The notes under the pieces: generated by a model | Databases searched by the model: none | The model's input: only the letters and a program-made list of their open reading frames with translations | Told to the model about the DNA's origin: nothing | Part shown: piece by piece, positions 55,178 to 63,264 of the stretch | How positions within the stretch are numbered: position 1 is the stretch's first letter | Layout: each line of letters begins with the position of its first letter | DNA from: Pseudomonas nitroreducens TX1 | GTDB lineage: Bacteria; Pseudomonadota; Gammaproteobacteria; Pseudomonadales; Pseudomonadaceae | Assembly: GCF_000313755.1 (NCBI RefSeq) | Contig: NZ_AMZB01000135.1 | Span: 1-64,000, forward strand | Length of the DNA: 64,000 nt | Reading direction: 5' to 3' | Made by a program: the position numbers and the translations under genes

Positions 55178-57265
55178 ATGAAAAGAGAAAACCTCCAGCG
55201 CCTGCTGGCGCCCCGGCACCTGGCCTTCATCGGCGGCCGCAGCATGGCGCGTGCGCTCAAGCGCTGCGCCGAAGGCGGCTTCCCGGGTGCGATGTGGCTG
55301 GTCAACCCGCAATATGACGAACTCGAAGGCGTGCCCTGCGTGCGCAGCATCGCCGAGCTGCCCGAAGGCCCGGATGCGGTGTTCGTCGCCACCAACCGCG
55401 ACCTGACCCTGCAGGCCGTCGCCGAACTGGCCGCCAAGGATGCCGGCGGCGCCATCTGCTATGCCTCCGGCTTCGCCGAGACCGGCGCCGACGGCGAAGC
55501 GCTGCAGCGCCGCCTGCTCGCCAGCGCCGGCGACATGGCCCTGCTCGGCCCCAACTGCTACGGCCTGCTCGATTACCTGCACGGCGCAGCGCTGTGGCCG
55601 GTGGCCCACGGCGGGCACCTGGTGGAGAAGGGCGTGGCGGTGCTGACCCAGAGCGGCAACTTCGCCTACAACCTGTCCATGAGCGACCGCTCGTTGCCCA
55701 TCGCCTACATGGCCTCGGTGGGCAACCAGGCGCAGCTGGGCGTGGCCGAACTGATGGACGTGCTGCTCGACGAGCCGCGCGTCACCGCCATCGGCCTGCA
55801 CCTGGAAGGCCTGAAGAACGTCCCCGGCTTTGCCCGAGCCGCCTACAAGGCGCTGCAGAAAGGCATCCCGGTGATTGCCCTGAAGACCGGCGTTTCCGAG
55901 ATCGGCGCCGAGCTCGCGCTCAGCCACACCAGCTCCCTGGCGGGCTCCGATGCGCTGTACGACGCGCTGTTCGACCGCCTCGGGGTGATCCGCGTCAGCG
56001 GCCCGGTGAGCTTCATCGAAACCCTCAAGGCGGCCGCCTGCGGCAACCTGCCGGCCGGCCCGAGCCTCGCTGCGCTGGCCTGCTCCGGCGGTGACGCCGG
56101 GCTGATCGCCGACTATGCCGAACGCAACGGCCTGAGCCTGCCCAAGCTGGTCGACGCGCAGCGCGCCGAGCTGGCCCAGGTGCTGCCGGACTACGCCAAC
56201 ATCGCCAACCCGCTGGACTTCACCACCGCCATCTGGGGCGACGGCCCGGCGCTGGAGCGCATGCTCGACAGCGCCCTGCAGACCGACGCCGATGCCGCCC
56301 TGCTGGTGCTGGACTACCCCGGCGAGGACACCGGCGAACGCCCGCAGTGCGACCTGCTGCTGGAGCTGTATTGCGCCGCGCTGGAGCGCCACGGCAAGGT
56401 CGGCTTCATCGCCTCCGCTTTGCCGGAGCTGCTTCCCAAGCATGCCCGCGAATTGCTGCATTCCCACGGCGTCGCCGCGCTGCAGGGTGTCGAAGACGGT
56501 CTCGCCGCCTGGGGCCGCATCGCTCATTACCGCCAGCGCCGCGAAACACTGCTGGCCCGTGGTGAAGCCGCGCTGGTGCCGCTCTGCCCACAGGCGCTGG
56601 ACAGCGACGGCCGGCTGCTCGATGAGTGGCAGTCCAAGCAGGCGCTGAAACCATTTGGCCTGCCACTGCCGCGCGCCGCCCTGAGCACCCCGACGCAAGC
56701 CCGCGAGGCGGCGGCCGACGTCGGCTTCCCGCTGGCGCTGAAAGTGGTCAGCGCGCAATTGCCGCACAAGACCGAGGCCGGCGGCGTGGCGCTCAACCTG
56801 CGCAACGAGGCGGCGCTGGAAGCCGCACTGTTCGACATGCGCGAGAACATTGCCCGTCACGCGCCGGGTGTGCCCTTCGACCAGGTGCTGCTGGAGCGCA
56901 TGGCCAACCCGCCGCTGGCCGAGCTGATCGTCGGCATCAAGCGCGAGAACGGCTTCGGCCTGGCGCTGGTGCTGGGCGCCGGCGGCATCCTCGTCGAGCT
57001 GCTCAAGGACAGCCGAAGCCTGCTGCTGCCGACCACCGACGCGGCGATCCGCGATGCCCTGCTGAGCCTGCGCAGCGCGCCGCTGCTCACCGGCTTCCGC
57101 GGCCGCCCGGCGGTGAACCTGGATGCACTGGTGGAAGCCGTGCGCGCCGTGGCCGACTACGCCTGCGAACACGTGGACAACCTGCTGGAATTGGACGTGA
57201 ACCCACTGCTGGCGGACGCCGAAGGCGCCGTGGCGGTGGATGCGCTGATCCGCATCGCCGAATGA
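55178..57265 (+). CDS. ADP-forming acyl-CoA synthetase (acetate-CoA ligase family)
   Basis: A 695-residue NDP-forming acyl-CoA synthetase. CoA-binding domain (about 10-135), succinyl-CoA-ligase-like flavodoxin domains (about 145-440) with VLTQSGNFAYNLSMSDRS, and a C-terminal ATP-grasp domain (about 485-695) with PLALKVVSAQLPHKTEAGGV. A His at the phospho-transfer site is probably the one in PHKTEAGGV. ATG 55178 is used; an in-frame start lies in the repeat. It would activate a carboxylic acid, plausibly 4-guanidinobutyrate or another arginine-derived acid, for the two preceding enzymes. Confidence 0.83.
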   Translation: MKRENLQRLLAPRHLAFIGGRSMARALKRCAEGGFPGAMWLVNPQYDELEGVPCVRSIAELPEGPDAVFVATNRDLTLQAVAELAAKDAGGAICYASGFAETGADGEALQRRLLASAGDMALLGPNCYGLLDYLHGAALWPVAHGGHLVEKGVAVLTQSGNFAYNLSMSDRSLPIAYMASVGNQAQLGVAELMDVLLDEPRVTAIGLHLEGLKNVPGFARAAYKALQKGIPVIALKTGVSEIGAELALSHTSSLAGSDALYDALFDRLGVIRVSGPVSFIETLKAAACGNLPAGPSLAALACSGGDAGLIADYAERNGLSLPKLVDAQRAELAQVLPDYANIANPLDFTTAIWGDGPALERMLDSALQTDADAALLVLDYPGEDTGERPQCDLLLELYCAALERHGKVGFIASALPELLPKHARELLHSHGVAALQGVEDGLAAWGRIAHYRQRRETLLARGEAALVPLCPQALDSDGRLLDEWQSKQALKPFGLPLPRAALSTPTQAREAAADVGFPLALKVVSAQLPHKTEAGGVALNLRNEAALEAALFDMRENIARHAPGVPFDQVLLERMANPPLAELIVGIKRENGFGLALVLGAGGILVELLKDSRSLLLPTTDAAIRDALLSLRSAPLLTGFRGRPAVNLDALVEAVRAVADYACEHVDNLLELDVNPLLADAEGAVAVDALIRIAE

Positions 57266-57300
57266 CTGTCTGCAGGGCCTGAAGAAAGAACACGAACGCT

Positions 57301-57409
57301 CCCCTCTCCCGCTTGCGGGAGAGGGGCTGGGGGAGAGGGTGGTGGGCCCGTAACTCGGTGCCACCGACACAGCCCCTCTCCCCCAGCACTCTCCCTGAAG
57401 GGAGAGGGA
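57301..57409. repeat. CCCTCTCCC element before aruI
   Basis: CCCCTCTCCCGCTTGCGGGA with GAGGGGCTGGGGGAGAGGG, a short core, then the inverse AGCCCCTCTCCCCCAGCACT and CTCCCTGAAGGGAGAGGG. The two arms are inverted relative to each other. Confidence 0.75.
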
Positions 57410-57452
57410 GCAAAAGCGGCGCGCGCCTGAGGCACGGTGCTCGTCCCAACGA

Positions 57453-57484
57453 GTAGGGCGGATAACCGTTCGCGGTTATCCGCC
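57453..57484 (+). repeat. GGCGGATAACCG palindrome with TTCG loop, upstream of aruI
   Basis: GGCGGATAACCG (57457-57468), TTCG loop and CGGTTATCCGCC (57473-57484): a 12-bp perfect stem with a very stable UUCG tetraloop, ending 11 bases before the aruI ribosome site (GGGAGA). It is the same repeat family as at 52557. Confidence 0.75.
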
Positions 57485-57508
57485 GAAAAACAAATCGGGA
57501 GAACGCGA

Positions 57509-59119
57509 ATGCAGAACAACAAGAACCTCACCGGCGGCCAGGCCCTGGTCCGCCTGCTGGCCAACTACGGCGTCGACACCGTGTTCGGCATTCCCGGTGT
57601 ACACACCCTGGAGCTTTACCGGGGCCTGCCCGGCAGCGGCATCCGCCACGTGCTGACCCGTCACGAACAGGGCGCCGGCTTCATGGCCGACGGCTACGCG
57701 CGCGTCAGCGGCAAGCCGGGCGTGGCCTTCATCATTACCGGCCCCGGCGTGACCAACGCCGCCACCGCCATCGGCCAGGCCTATGCCGATTCCATCCCGA
57801 TGCTGGTGATTTCCAGCGTCAACCACACCGCCAGCCTGGGCAAGGGCTGGGGCTGCCTGCACGAAACCCAGGACCAGCGCGCCATGACCGCGCCGATCAC
57901 CGCCTTCTCCGCCGTTGCCCTGACTCCGGAAGACCTGCCCGAGCTGATTGCCCGCGCCTACGCCGTGTTCGACAGCGAGCGCCCGCGCCCGGTGCACATC
58001 TCCGTGCCGCTGGACGTGCTCGCCGCGCCCATCGCCCGCGACTGGACCCACGAAGTGGTACGCCGCGCCGGCCGTGGCCAGCCCGCCGCCGATGCGCTGA
58101 AGCAGGCTGTGGATAAGCTCAAGGCCGCCCAGCGTCCGATGATCATCGCCGGCGGCGGCGCGCTGCATGCCGCCGACGCCCTGGCCGCGCTGAGCGAGCG
58201 CCTGGCCGCGCCGCTGTTCACCAGCGTCGCCGGCAAGGGCCTGCTGGCGCCGGAAGCGCCGCTGTCCGCAGGCGCCACCCTGTGCACCCAGGCCGGTTGG
58301 GACATGATCGCCGAGGCCGACGTGGTCCTGGCCATCGGCACCGAAATGGCCGACACCGACTTCTGGCGCGACCGCCTGCCGGTCACTGGCGAGGTGATCC
58401 GCGTCGACGTCGACTCGCGCAAGTTCAACGACTTCTACCCGAGCGCCGTGGCGCTGCTGGGCGACTCCAAGGCCACCGCCGAAGCGCTGCTCGCCGCGCT
58501 GCCCAGTGCGACCCGCGACGCGGCGAAAGCGCAGTCGCGCATCGCCGAGCTGCGGGCGCAGATCGAAGCCGGCCACGCGCCGCTGCAACTGATCCACAAG
58601 TCGATCCTGGAGCGCGTCGCCAAGGCCCTGCCGGACAACGCCTTCATTGCCAGCGACATGACCCAGCTGGCCTACAGCGGCAACTACCTCTACCCGAGCA
58701 AGGCCCCGCGTGGCTGGCTGCACCCCACCGGCTACGGCACCCTCGGCTACGGCGTGCCCGCCGGCATCGGCGCCAAGTTCGGCGCGCCGGAGCGTCCGGG
58801 CCTGGTGCTGGTGGGCGACGGCGGCTTCCTCTACACCGCCCAGGAACTGGCCACCGCCACCGAGGAGCTGGACAGCCCGCTGGTGGTGCTGCTGTGGAAC
58901 AACGATGCGCTGGGCCAGATCCGCGACGACATGATCGGCCTGGACATCGAGCCCATTGGCGTGCTGCCGCGCAACCCGGACTTCGCCCTGCTCGGCCGCG
59001 CCTACGGCTGCGAGATGCGCCAGCCGCAGAGCCTGGACGAACTGGAGCGCGACCTGCGCGCCGGCTTCGCCCATCCGGGCGTGACCTTGATCGAGCTGAA
59101 ACACGCCTGCGCCAGCTGA
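57509..59119 (+). CDS. aruI: 2-ketoarginine decarboxylase AruI (TPP enzyme)
   Basis: A 536-residue thiamine-diphosphate enzyme of the acetolactate synthase superfamily: PYR domain with catalytic Glu53 in RHEQGAGFMADGYAR, central domain about 190-340 with IIAGGGALHAADALAAL, and PP domain with the metal/TPP motif VGDGGFLYTAQELATATEEL and WNND. It decarboxylates 2-ketoarginine to 4-guanidinobutyraldehyde. GGGAGA precedes ATG 57509. AruI with AruH and an aldehyde dehydrogenase makes the three-step arginine to guanidinobutyrate route. Assignment rests on similarity and on the aruH neighbour. Confidence 0.86.
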   Translation: MQNNKNLTGGQALVRLLANYGVDTVFGIPGVHTLELYRGLPGSGIRHVLTRHEQGAGFMADGYARVSGKPGVAFIITGPGVTNAATAIGQAYADSIPMLVISSVNHTASLGKGWGCLHETQDQRAMTAPITAFSAVALTPEDLPELIARAYAVFDSERPRPVHISVPLDVLAAPIARDWTHEVVRRAGRGQPAADALKQAVDKLKAAQRPMIIAGGGALHAADALAALSERLAAPLFTSVAGKGLLAPEAPLSAGATLCTQAGWDMIAEADVVLAIGTEMADTDFWRDRLPVTGEVIRVDVDSRKFNDFYPSAVALLGDSKATAEALLAALPSATRDAAKAQSRIAELRAQIEAGHAPLQLIHKSILERVAKALPDNAFIASDMTQLAYSGNYLYPSKAPRGWLHPTGYGTLGYGVPAGIGAKFGAPERPGLVLVGDGGFLYTAQELATATEELDSPLVVLLWNNDALGQIRDDMIGLDIEPIGVLPRNPDFALLGRAYGCEMRQPQSLDELERDLRAGFAHPGVTLIELKHACAS

Positions 59120-59158
59120 GCCCGTCCAATGCCTGCCTGCGCTTGCTCATGCTGCGTT

Positions 59159-59235
59159 GAAAGCAGGCTCAAAATGCTCATTTGGCGCGCCAAACTGCGC
59201 TTTTTCGCCTGCTTTCGCCTTGCCTGAGCGGCGCT
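59159..59235. promoter_or_regulatory. Nested inverted repeats between aruI and aruH
   Basis: GAAAGCAGGC (59159-59168) and GCCTGCTTTC (59207-59216) form a perfect 10-bp inverted repeat enclosing the 14-bp palindrome TTTGGCGCGCCAAA (59181-59194). CTGAGC / GCTCAG follows at 59224-59238. A direct repeat TGCTCAT (59144, 59175) is spaced by 31 bases. Either an operator array for AruR or an intergenic mRNA structure that sets the aruI/aruH ratio. Confidence 0.6.
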
Positions 59236-59269
59236 CAGACAGGCCTTGAACAGGCTCAGGAGAATGAGA

Positions 59270-60460
59270 ATGCGATATTCACACTTCACCCAACGCATCG
59301 CCGGCGACGGCGCCGCCGCCTGGGACATCCACTACCGCGCCCTGGCGCGCATGGAGCAGGGCGACGACATCCTCCTGCTGTCGGTGGGTGACCCGGACTT
59401 CGACACCCCGGTGCCCATCGTGCAGTCGGCCATCGACAGCCTGCTGGCCGGCAACACCCACTACGCCGACGTGCGCGGCAAGCGCTCGCTGCGCGAGGCC
59501 ATTGCCCGCCGTCACACCCAGCGCAGCGGCCAGGCTGTCACCGCCGACGAGGTCGTGGTGCTGGCCGGTGCCCAGTGCGCGCTCTATGCCGTGGCGCAAT
59601 GCGTGCTCAATCCGGGCGATGAAGTCATAGTCGCCGAGCCGATGTACGTCACCTACGAAGCGGTGTTCGGCGCCTGCGGCGCCAAGGTCATCCCGGTGTC
59701 GGTACGTTCCGAGCACGGCTTCCGCGTGCAGGCCGAGGACGTCGCCGCGCTGATCACCCCGCGCACCCGCGCCCTGGCCATCAACAGCCCGCACAACCCC
59801 TCCGGCGCCAGCCTGCCGCGCGCCACCTGGGAGAAGCTGGCCGAGCTGTGCGTGAACAATGACCTGTGGATGATTTCCGACGAGGTCTACAGCGAGCTCC
59901 TGTTCGACGGCGAGCACATCAGTCCCGCCAGCCTGCCGGGCATGGCCGAGCGCACCGCGACCCTCAACAGCCTGTCGAAATCCCACGCCATGACCGGCTG
60001 GCGCGTGGGCTGGGTGGTGGGCCCGAAGGAACTCTGCGCCCATCTGGAAAACCTCGCCCTGTGCATGCTCTACGGCTCGCCGGACTTCATCCAGGACGCC
60101 GCCTGCACCGCGCTGGAAGCGAAGCTGCCGGAACTGGAAGCCATGCGCGAGGCCTACCGCCAGCGCCGCGACCTGGTGATCGACTGCCTGGCGGACTGCG
60201 TCGGCGTGCGCGCCCTGCGCCCGGACGGCGGCATGTTCGTGATGGTGGATATTCGCGCCACCGGCCTGTCCGCCCAGGAGTTCTCTGACCTGCTGCTGGA
60301 CCGCCACGGCGTCTCCGTGCTGGCCGGCGAAGCCTTCGGTCCCAGTGCCGCCGGGCACATTCGCCTGGGCCTGGTGCTCGGCGCCGAGCCGCTGCGCGAA
60401 GCCTGCCGCCGCATCGCACTGTGCGCTGCCGAACTGCTCAAGGAAAAACGCTATGCATGA
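59270..60460 (+). CDS. aruH: Arginine:pyruvate transaminase AruH
   Basis: A 396-residue class I/II aminotransferase: phosphate/substrate segments GDPDFDTPVP (about 40-49) and AINSPHNPSGA (170-180), Asp204 in ISDEVYSE, and PLP lysine Lys237 in SLSKSHAMTGWRVGW. AGGAG sits 7 bases before ATG 59270. With AruI it converts L-arginine plus pyruvate to 2-ketoarginine plus alanine. It overlaps the aldehyde dehydrogenase start by 8 bases. In P. aeruginosa, by memory, aruH precedes aruI, so the reversed order here is worth noting. Confidence 0.85.
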   Translation: MRYSHFTQRIAGDGAAAWDIHYRALARMEQGDDILLLSVGDPDFDTPVPIVQSAIDSLLAGNTHYADVRGKRSLREAIARRHTQRSGQAVTADEVVVLAGAQCALYAVAQCVLNPGDEVIVAEPMYVTYEAVFGACGAKVIPVSVRSEHGFRVQAEDVAALITPRTRALAINSPHNPSGASLPRATWEKLAELCVNNDLWMISDEVYSELLFDGEHISPASLPGMAERTATLNSLSKSHAMTGWRVGWVVGPKELCAHLENLALCMLYGSPDFIQDAACTALEAKLPELEAMREAYRQRRDLVIDCLADCVGVRALRPDGGMFVMVDIRATGLSAQEFSDLLLDRHGVSVLAGEAFGPSAAGHIRLGLVLGAEPLREACRRIALCAAELLKEKRYA

Positions 60461-61871
60461 CCGTACGCAGCTCTATATCGGCGGCGCCTGGGTGGCGCCG
60501 CAGGGGCAGGGCGTGGCCGAGGTGCAGAACCCGGCCACCGAAGAAGCCATCGGCCGCGTGCCGCTGGGTGGCGAAGCCGACGTGAATCGCGCGGTGGATG
60601 CTGCGCGCCGTGCCTTCCCGGCCTGGTCGCAAACGCCGTCCCATGTGCGCGCCGGCTACATCCGCGCCCTCGCCGAGCAACTGAAGCACCGCGCCGAAGA
60701 AATGGCCGCGCTGATCACCGCCGAGCTGGGCATGCCGGTGCAGTGGTGCCGCATGGTACAGGTGGACGGGCCGATCGAGGGCCTGGAAAGCTACGCCGAC
60801 ATGGCCGCGCACATGGACGAAGTGCGTGAGGTTGGCAACTCGCTGATCGTCAAGGAAGCGGTGGGCGTCTGCGCCTTCATCAACCCCTGGAACTACCCGC
60901 TGCACCAGCTGATCGGCAAGCTCGCACCGGCACTTGCCGCGGGTTGCACCGTGGTGGTCAAGCCCAGCCAGGACACCCCGCTGCATGCCTTCCTGCTGGC
61001 CGACCTGGTCCACGCCATCGGCCTGCCTGCCGGCGTGTTCAACCTGGTCAGCGGCCCCGGCTCCAAGGTCGGCGAAGCCCTGGCCCGGCATCCGGACGTG
61101 GACATGGTGTCCTTCACCGGCTCCACCGGTGCGGGCGTCAAGGTTTCCGAAGCGGCAGCGCCGACGGTCAAGCGTGTGTGCCTGGAGCTGGGCGGCAAGT
61201 CGCCGTTCCTGATCACCGCCGATGCCGACCTGGCCGCCGCCGTGCGCCACGGCGTGCAGGACGTGATGATCAACTCCGGGCAGACCTGCACCGCGCTCAC
61301 CCGCATGCTGCTGCCGGCCCATCGTTATGCCGAAGCCGTCGAGATCGCCCGCGCCGAAACCCTCGCGCTGAAGATGGGCGACCCGCTGGACACCGACAGC
61401 TTCCTCGGCCCGATGTGCTCGGCTGGCCAGCGCCGCACCGTGCTCGACTACATCCGCGTTGGCCAGGAAGAGGGCGCACAGCTGGTGTGCGGCGGCGCCG
61501 AACGGCCTGCGCATCTGGAGCGCGGCCACTATGTGCAGCCGACCATCTTCGCCAGCGTGAACAACCGCATGCGCATCGCCCGCGAGGAAATCTTCGGCCC
61601 GGTGCTGTGCCTGATTCCCTACGCCGACGAAGCCGAGGCCATTTCGATTGCCAACGATTCACCGTTCGGCCTGTCCAGCGCCGTCTGGGCGGGCGACCGC
61701 GAAAATGGCCTGCGCCTCGCCCGGCAGATGCGCGCCGGCCAATGTTTCGTCAACGGCGGTGCCTTCAACTACCGGGCGCCGTTCGGCGGCTACAAGCAGT
61801 CCGGCAACGGCCGCGAATGGGGCGAGCAGGGCTTGCACGAATTCGTCGAGCTCAAGGCCATTCAGCTCTGA
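60453..61871 (+). CDS. NAD-dependent aldehyde dehydrogenase (candidate 4-guanidinobutyraldehyde dehydrogenase)
   Basis: A 472-residue aldehyde dehydrogenase: NAD motif FTGSTGAG at 221-228, general base Glu245 in LELGGKSP and nucleophile Cys279 in NSGQTCT. AAGGAA precedes ATG 60453 within the end of aruH, so translation is coupled. Its position makes 4-guanidinobutyraldehyde, the AruI product, the likely substrate, giving 4-guanidinobutyrate. KauB/GbuB-type broad enzymes can also do this, so the exact substrate is inferred. Confidence 0.83.
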   Translation: MHDRTQLYIGGAWVAPQGQGVAEVQNPATEEAIGRVPLGGEADVNRAVDAARRAFPAWSQTPSHVRAGYIRALAEQLKHRAEEMAALITAELGMPVQWCRMVQVDGPIEGLESYADMAAHMDEVREVGNSLIVKEAVGVCAFINPWNYPLHQLIGKLAPALAAGCTVVVKPSQDTPLHAFLLADLVHAIGLPAGVFNLVSGPGSKVGEALARHPDVDMVSFTGSTGAGVKVSEAAAPTVKRVCLELGGKSPFLITADADLAAAVRHGVQDVMINSGQTCTALTRMLLPAHRYAEAVEIARAETLALKMGDPLDTDSFLGPMCSAGQRRTVLDYIRVGQEEGAQLVCGGAERPAHLERGHYVQPTIFASVNNRMRIAREEIFGPVLCLIPYADEAEAISIANDSPFGLSSAVWAGDRENGLRLARQMRAGQCFVNGGAFNYRAPFGGYKQSGNGREWGEQGLHEFVELKAIQL

Positions 61872-61891
61872 GGCTCTGAGCGGCTGGAAAG

Positions 61892-62107
61892 CCCCTCTCC
61901 CCAGCCCTCTCCCGCAAGCGGGAGAGGGGGCCGTTCGGCGTTTTCGGAGGGCAAAGAGTCAGCCGGCGGGCGCGGAAATCTTCGCCCCGCGGCACAGTTC
62001 CCTCTCTCTTCGAGGGCATGCGCGCTTCGGTGCTGCCCGCGGGAGATGGCGCTGAAGGATGAACACGAATACCCCCTCTCCCTTCAGGGAGAGGGCTGGG
62101 GAGAGGG
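61892..62107. repeat. 216-bp CCCTCTCCC composite element
   Basis: Left arm CCCCTCTCCCCAGCCCTCTC with CGCAAGCGGGAGAGGGG, core with GGCCGTTCGGCGTTTTCGGA and GCGCTGAAGGATGAACACGA, right arm CCCTCTCCCTTCAGGGAGAG with GGCTGGGGAGAGGG. It is longer than the 115-bp copy, with an extra block near 61990-62040. Confidence 0.75.
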
Positions 62108-62161
62108 TGCCGAGCCAGCACACCGATCCGCCAGGTACCGCCTTTCTGGCCAGGAACTCAC

Positions 62162-62866
62162 ATGAACGTACTGATCGTCCACGCCCACAACGAACCGCAA
62201 TCCTTCAGCACCGCACTGTACCAGCTCGCCGAGGAAACCCTGCGCGGCCAAGGGCACGAAGTGCAGGTCTCCGACCTCTATGCGATGAACTGGAATCCGG
62301 TGGCCAGCGCCGCCGACTTCGGCGCGCGCAGCAACCCGGACTATCTCGTCTACGCGCTGGAGCAGCGCGAAGGCGCCAAGAGCCAGACCATTGCCGCCGA
62401 CATCCAGGCCGAGCTGGACAAGCTGCTCTGGGCAGACCTTGTGATCTTCAACTTCCCGATCTACTGGTTCTCCGCGCCGGCCATCCTCAAGGGCTGGTTC
62501 GACCGCGTGCTGGTTTCGGGCATCTGCTACGGCGGCAAGCGCTTCTACGACCAGGGCGGGCTGGCCGGCAAGAAGGCGCTGGTCACCGTGACCCTCGGCG
62601 GGCGCGACCACATGTTCGGCGAAGGCGCCATCCACGGCCCGCTGGAAGACATGCTGCGGCCGATCCTGCGCGGCACCCTGGCCTACACCGGCATGAGCGT
62701 GCTGCCGCCCTTCGTCGCCTGGCACGTGCCCTACATCAGCAACGACGCGCGCCAGGACTTCCTGCGCCAGTATCAGGAGCGCCTGCAGCACCTGGACGAC
62801 GACCAGCCGCTGGAATTCGTGCGCCTGGACCAGTTCGACGAGCGCCTCTACCCGCTGCCGCGCTGA
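62162..62866 (+). CDS. NAD(P)H:quinone oxidoreductase, flavodoxin-fold
   Basis: A 234-residue NQO1/MdaB-like flavoprotein: MNVLIVHAHNEPQSFSTALY at the start binds the FMN/FAD phosphate, WADLVIFNFPIYWFSAPAIL and KGWFDRVLVSGICYGGKRFY are the family's later signatures. AGGAACTCAC precedes the ATG. It is separated from the aldehyde dehydrogenase by a repeat element. I recall such a gene next to aruHI in P. aeruginosa; its link to arginine degradation is unproven, and it may simply be a detoxifying quinone reductase. Confidence 0.83.
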   Translation: MNVLIVHAHNEPQSFSTALYQLAEETLRGQGHEVQVSDLYAMNWNPVASAADFGARSNPDYLVYALEQREGAKSQTIAADIQAELDKLLWADLVIFNFPIYWFSAPAILKGWFDRVLVSGICYGGKRFYDQGGLAGKKALVTVTLGGRDHMFGEGAIHGPLEDMLRPILRGTLAYTGMSVLPPFVAWHVPYISNDARQDFLRQYQERLQHLDDDQPLEFVRLDQFDERLYPLPR

Positions 62867-63264
62867 CGGCTTTTCTGTAGGACCGAGGGGGGCGCCCAGC
62901 CCTTGCTCGCGAACAGATTCCCGGCGACTCCGCAGTGAAGCGGATTTGCGAGCCAGCTCGCTCCTGCAAGGGCTGCAAGCGCCGGAGAAACGAAAAAGGG
63001 CGGCCATCCGCAGAAGGCCGCCCCAGGAGAAAAAGTCAGTCGCTGCAGCGGATATGCGCGGGGGAGAAGGCCGTCGATGGGTGTATCGGCGGCCGTACGA
63101 TGAGCCTGGTATGCCCAACGTTGCTGCAGCGACTTGTCCGGCACTATACGTGGTAACAATCGGCAAAAAACGACCCTATACTGCGATTCAGTTTTGCGGC
63201 GCGGACAACAATGGTTGTCGTCTCCTACAGGCGCCTACGACAAGATCAACAGGCAGGGGGAAGC
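62867..63264. promoter_or_regulatory. Gap with degenerate REP, leftward hairpin and LysR promoter
   Basis: A degenerate REP pair (62876-62970) is followed by GGGCGGCC / GGCCGCCC (62998-63005 / 63016-63023) with an A-run on its left, which would act as a terminator only leftward. Nearer the LysR gene lies GACAAC-AATG-GTTGTC (63204-63219), a perfect inverted repeat likely to be an autoregulatory or promoter site. Confidence 0.5.

Noticed and set aside
53423-57370. A 1315-residue open frame on the minus strand across the acyl-CoA genes
   Set aside because: It is antisense to three genes with clear family signatures, has shadow composition (His/Gln/Gly/Arg-rich, no domains) and no ribosome site. 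Long open antisense frames are common in GC-rich Pseudomonas genes.
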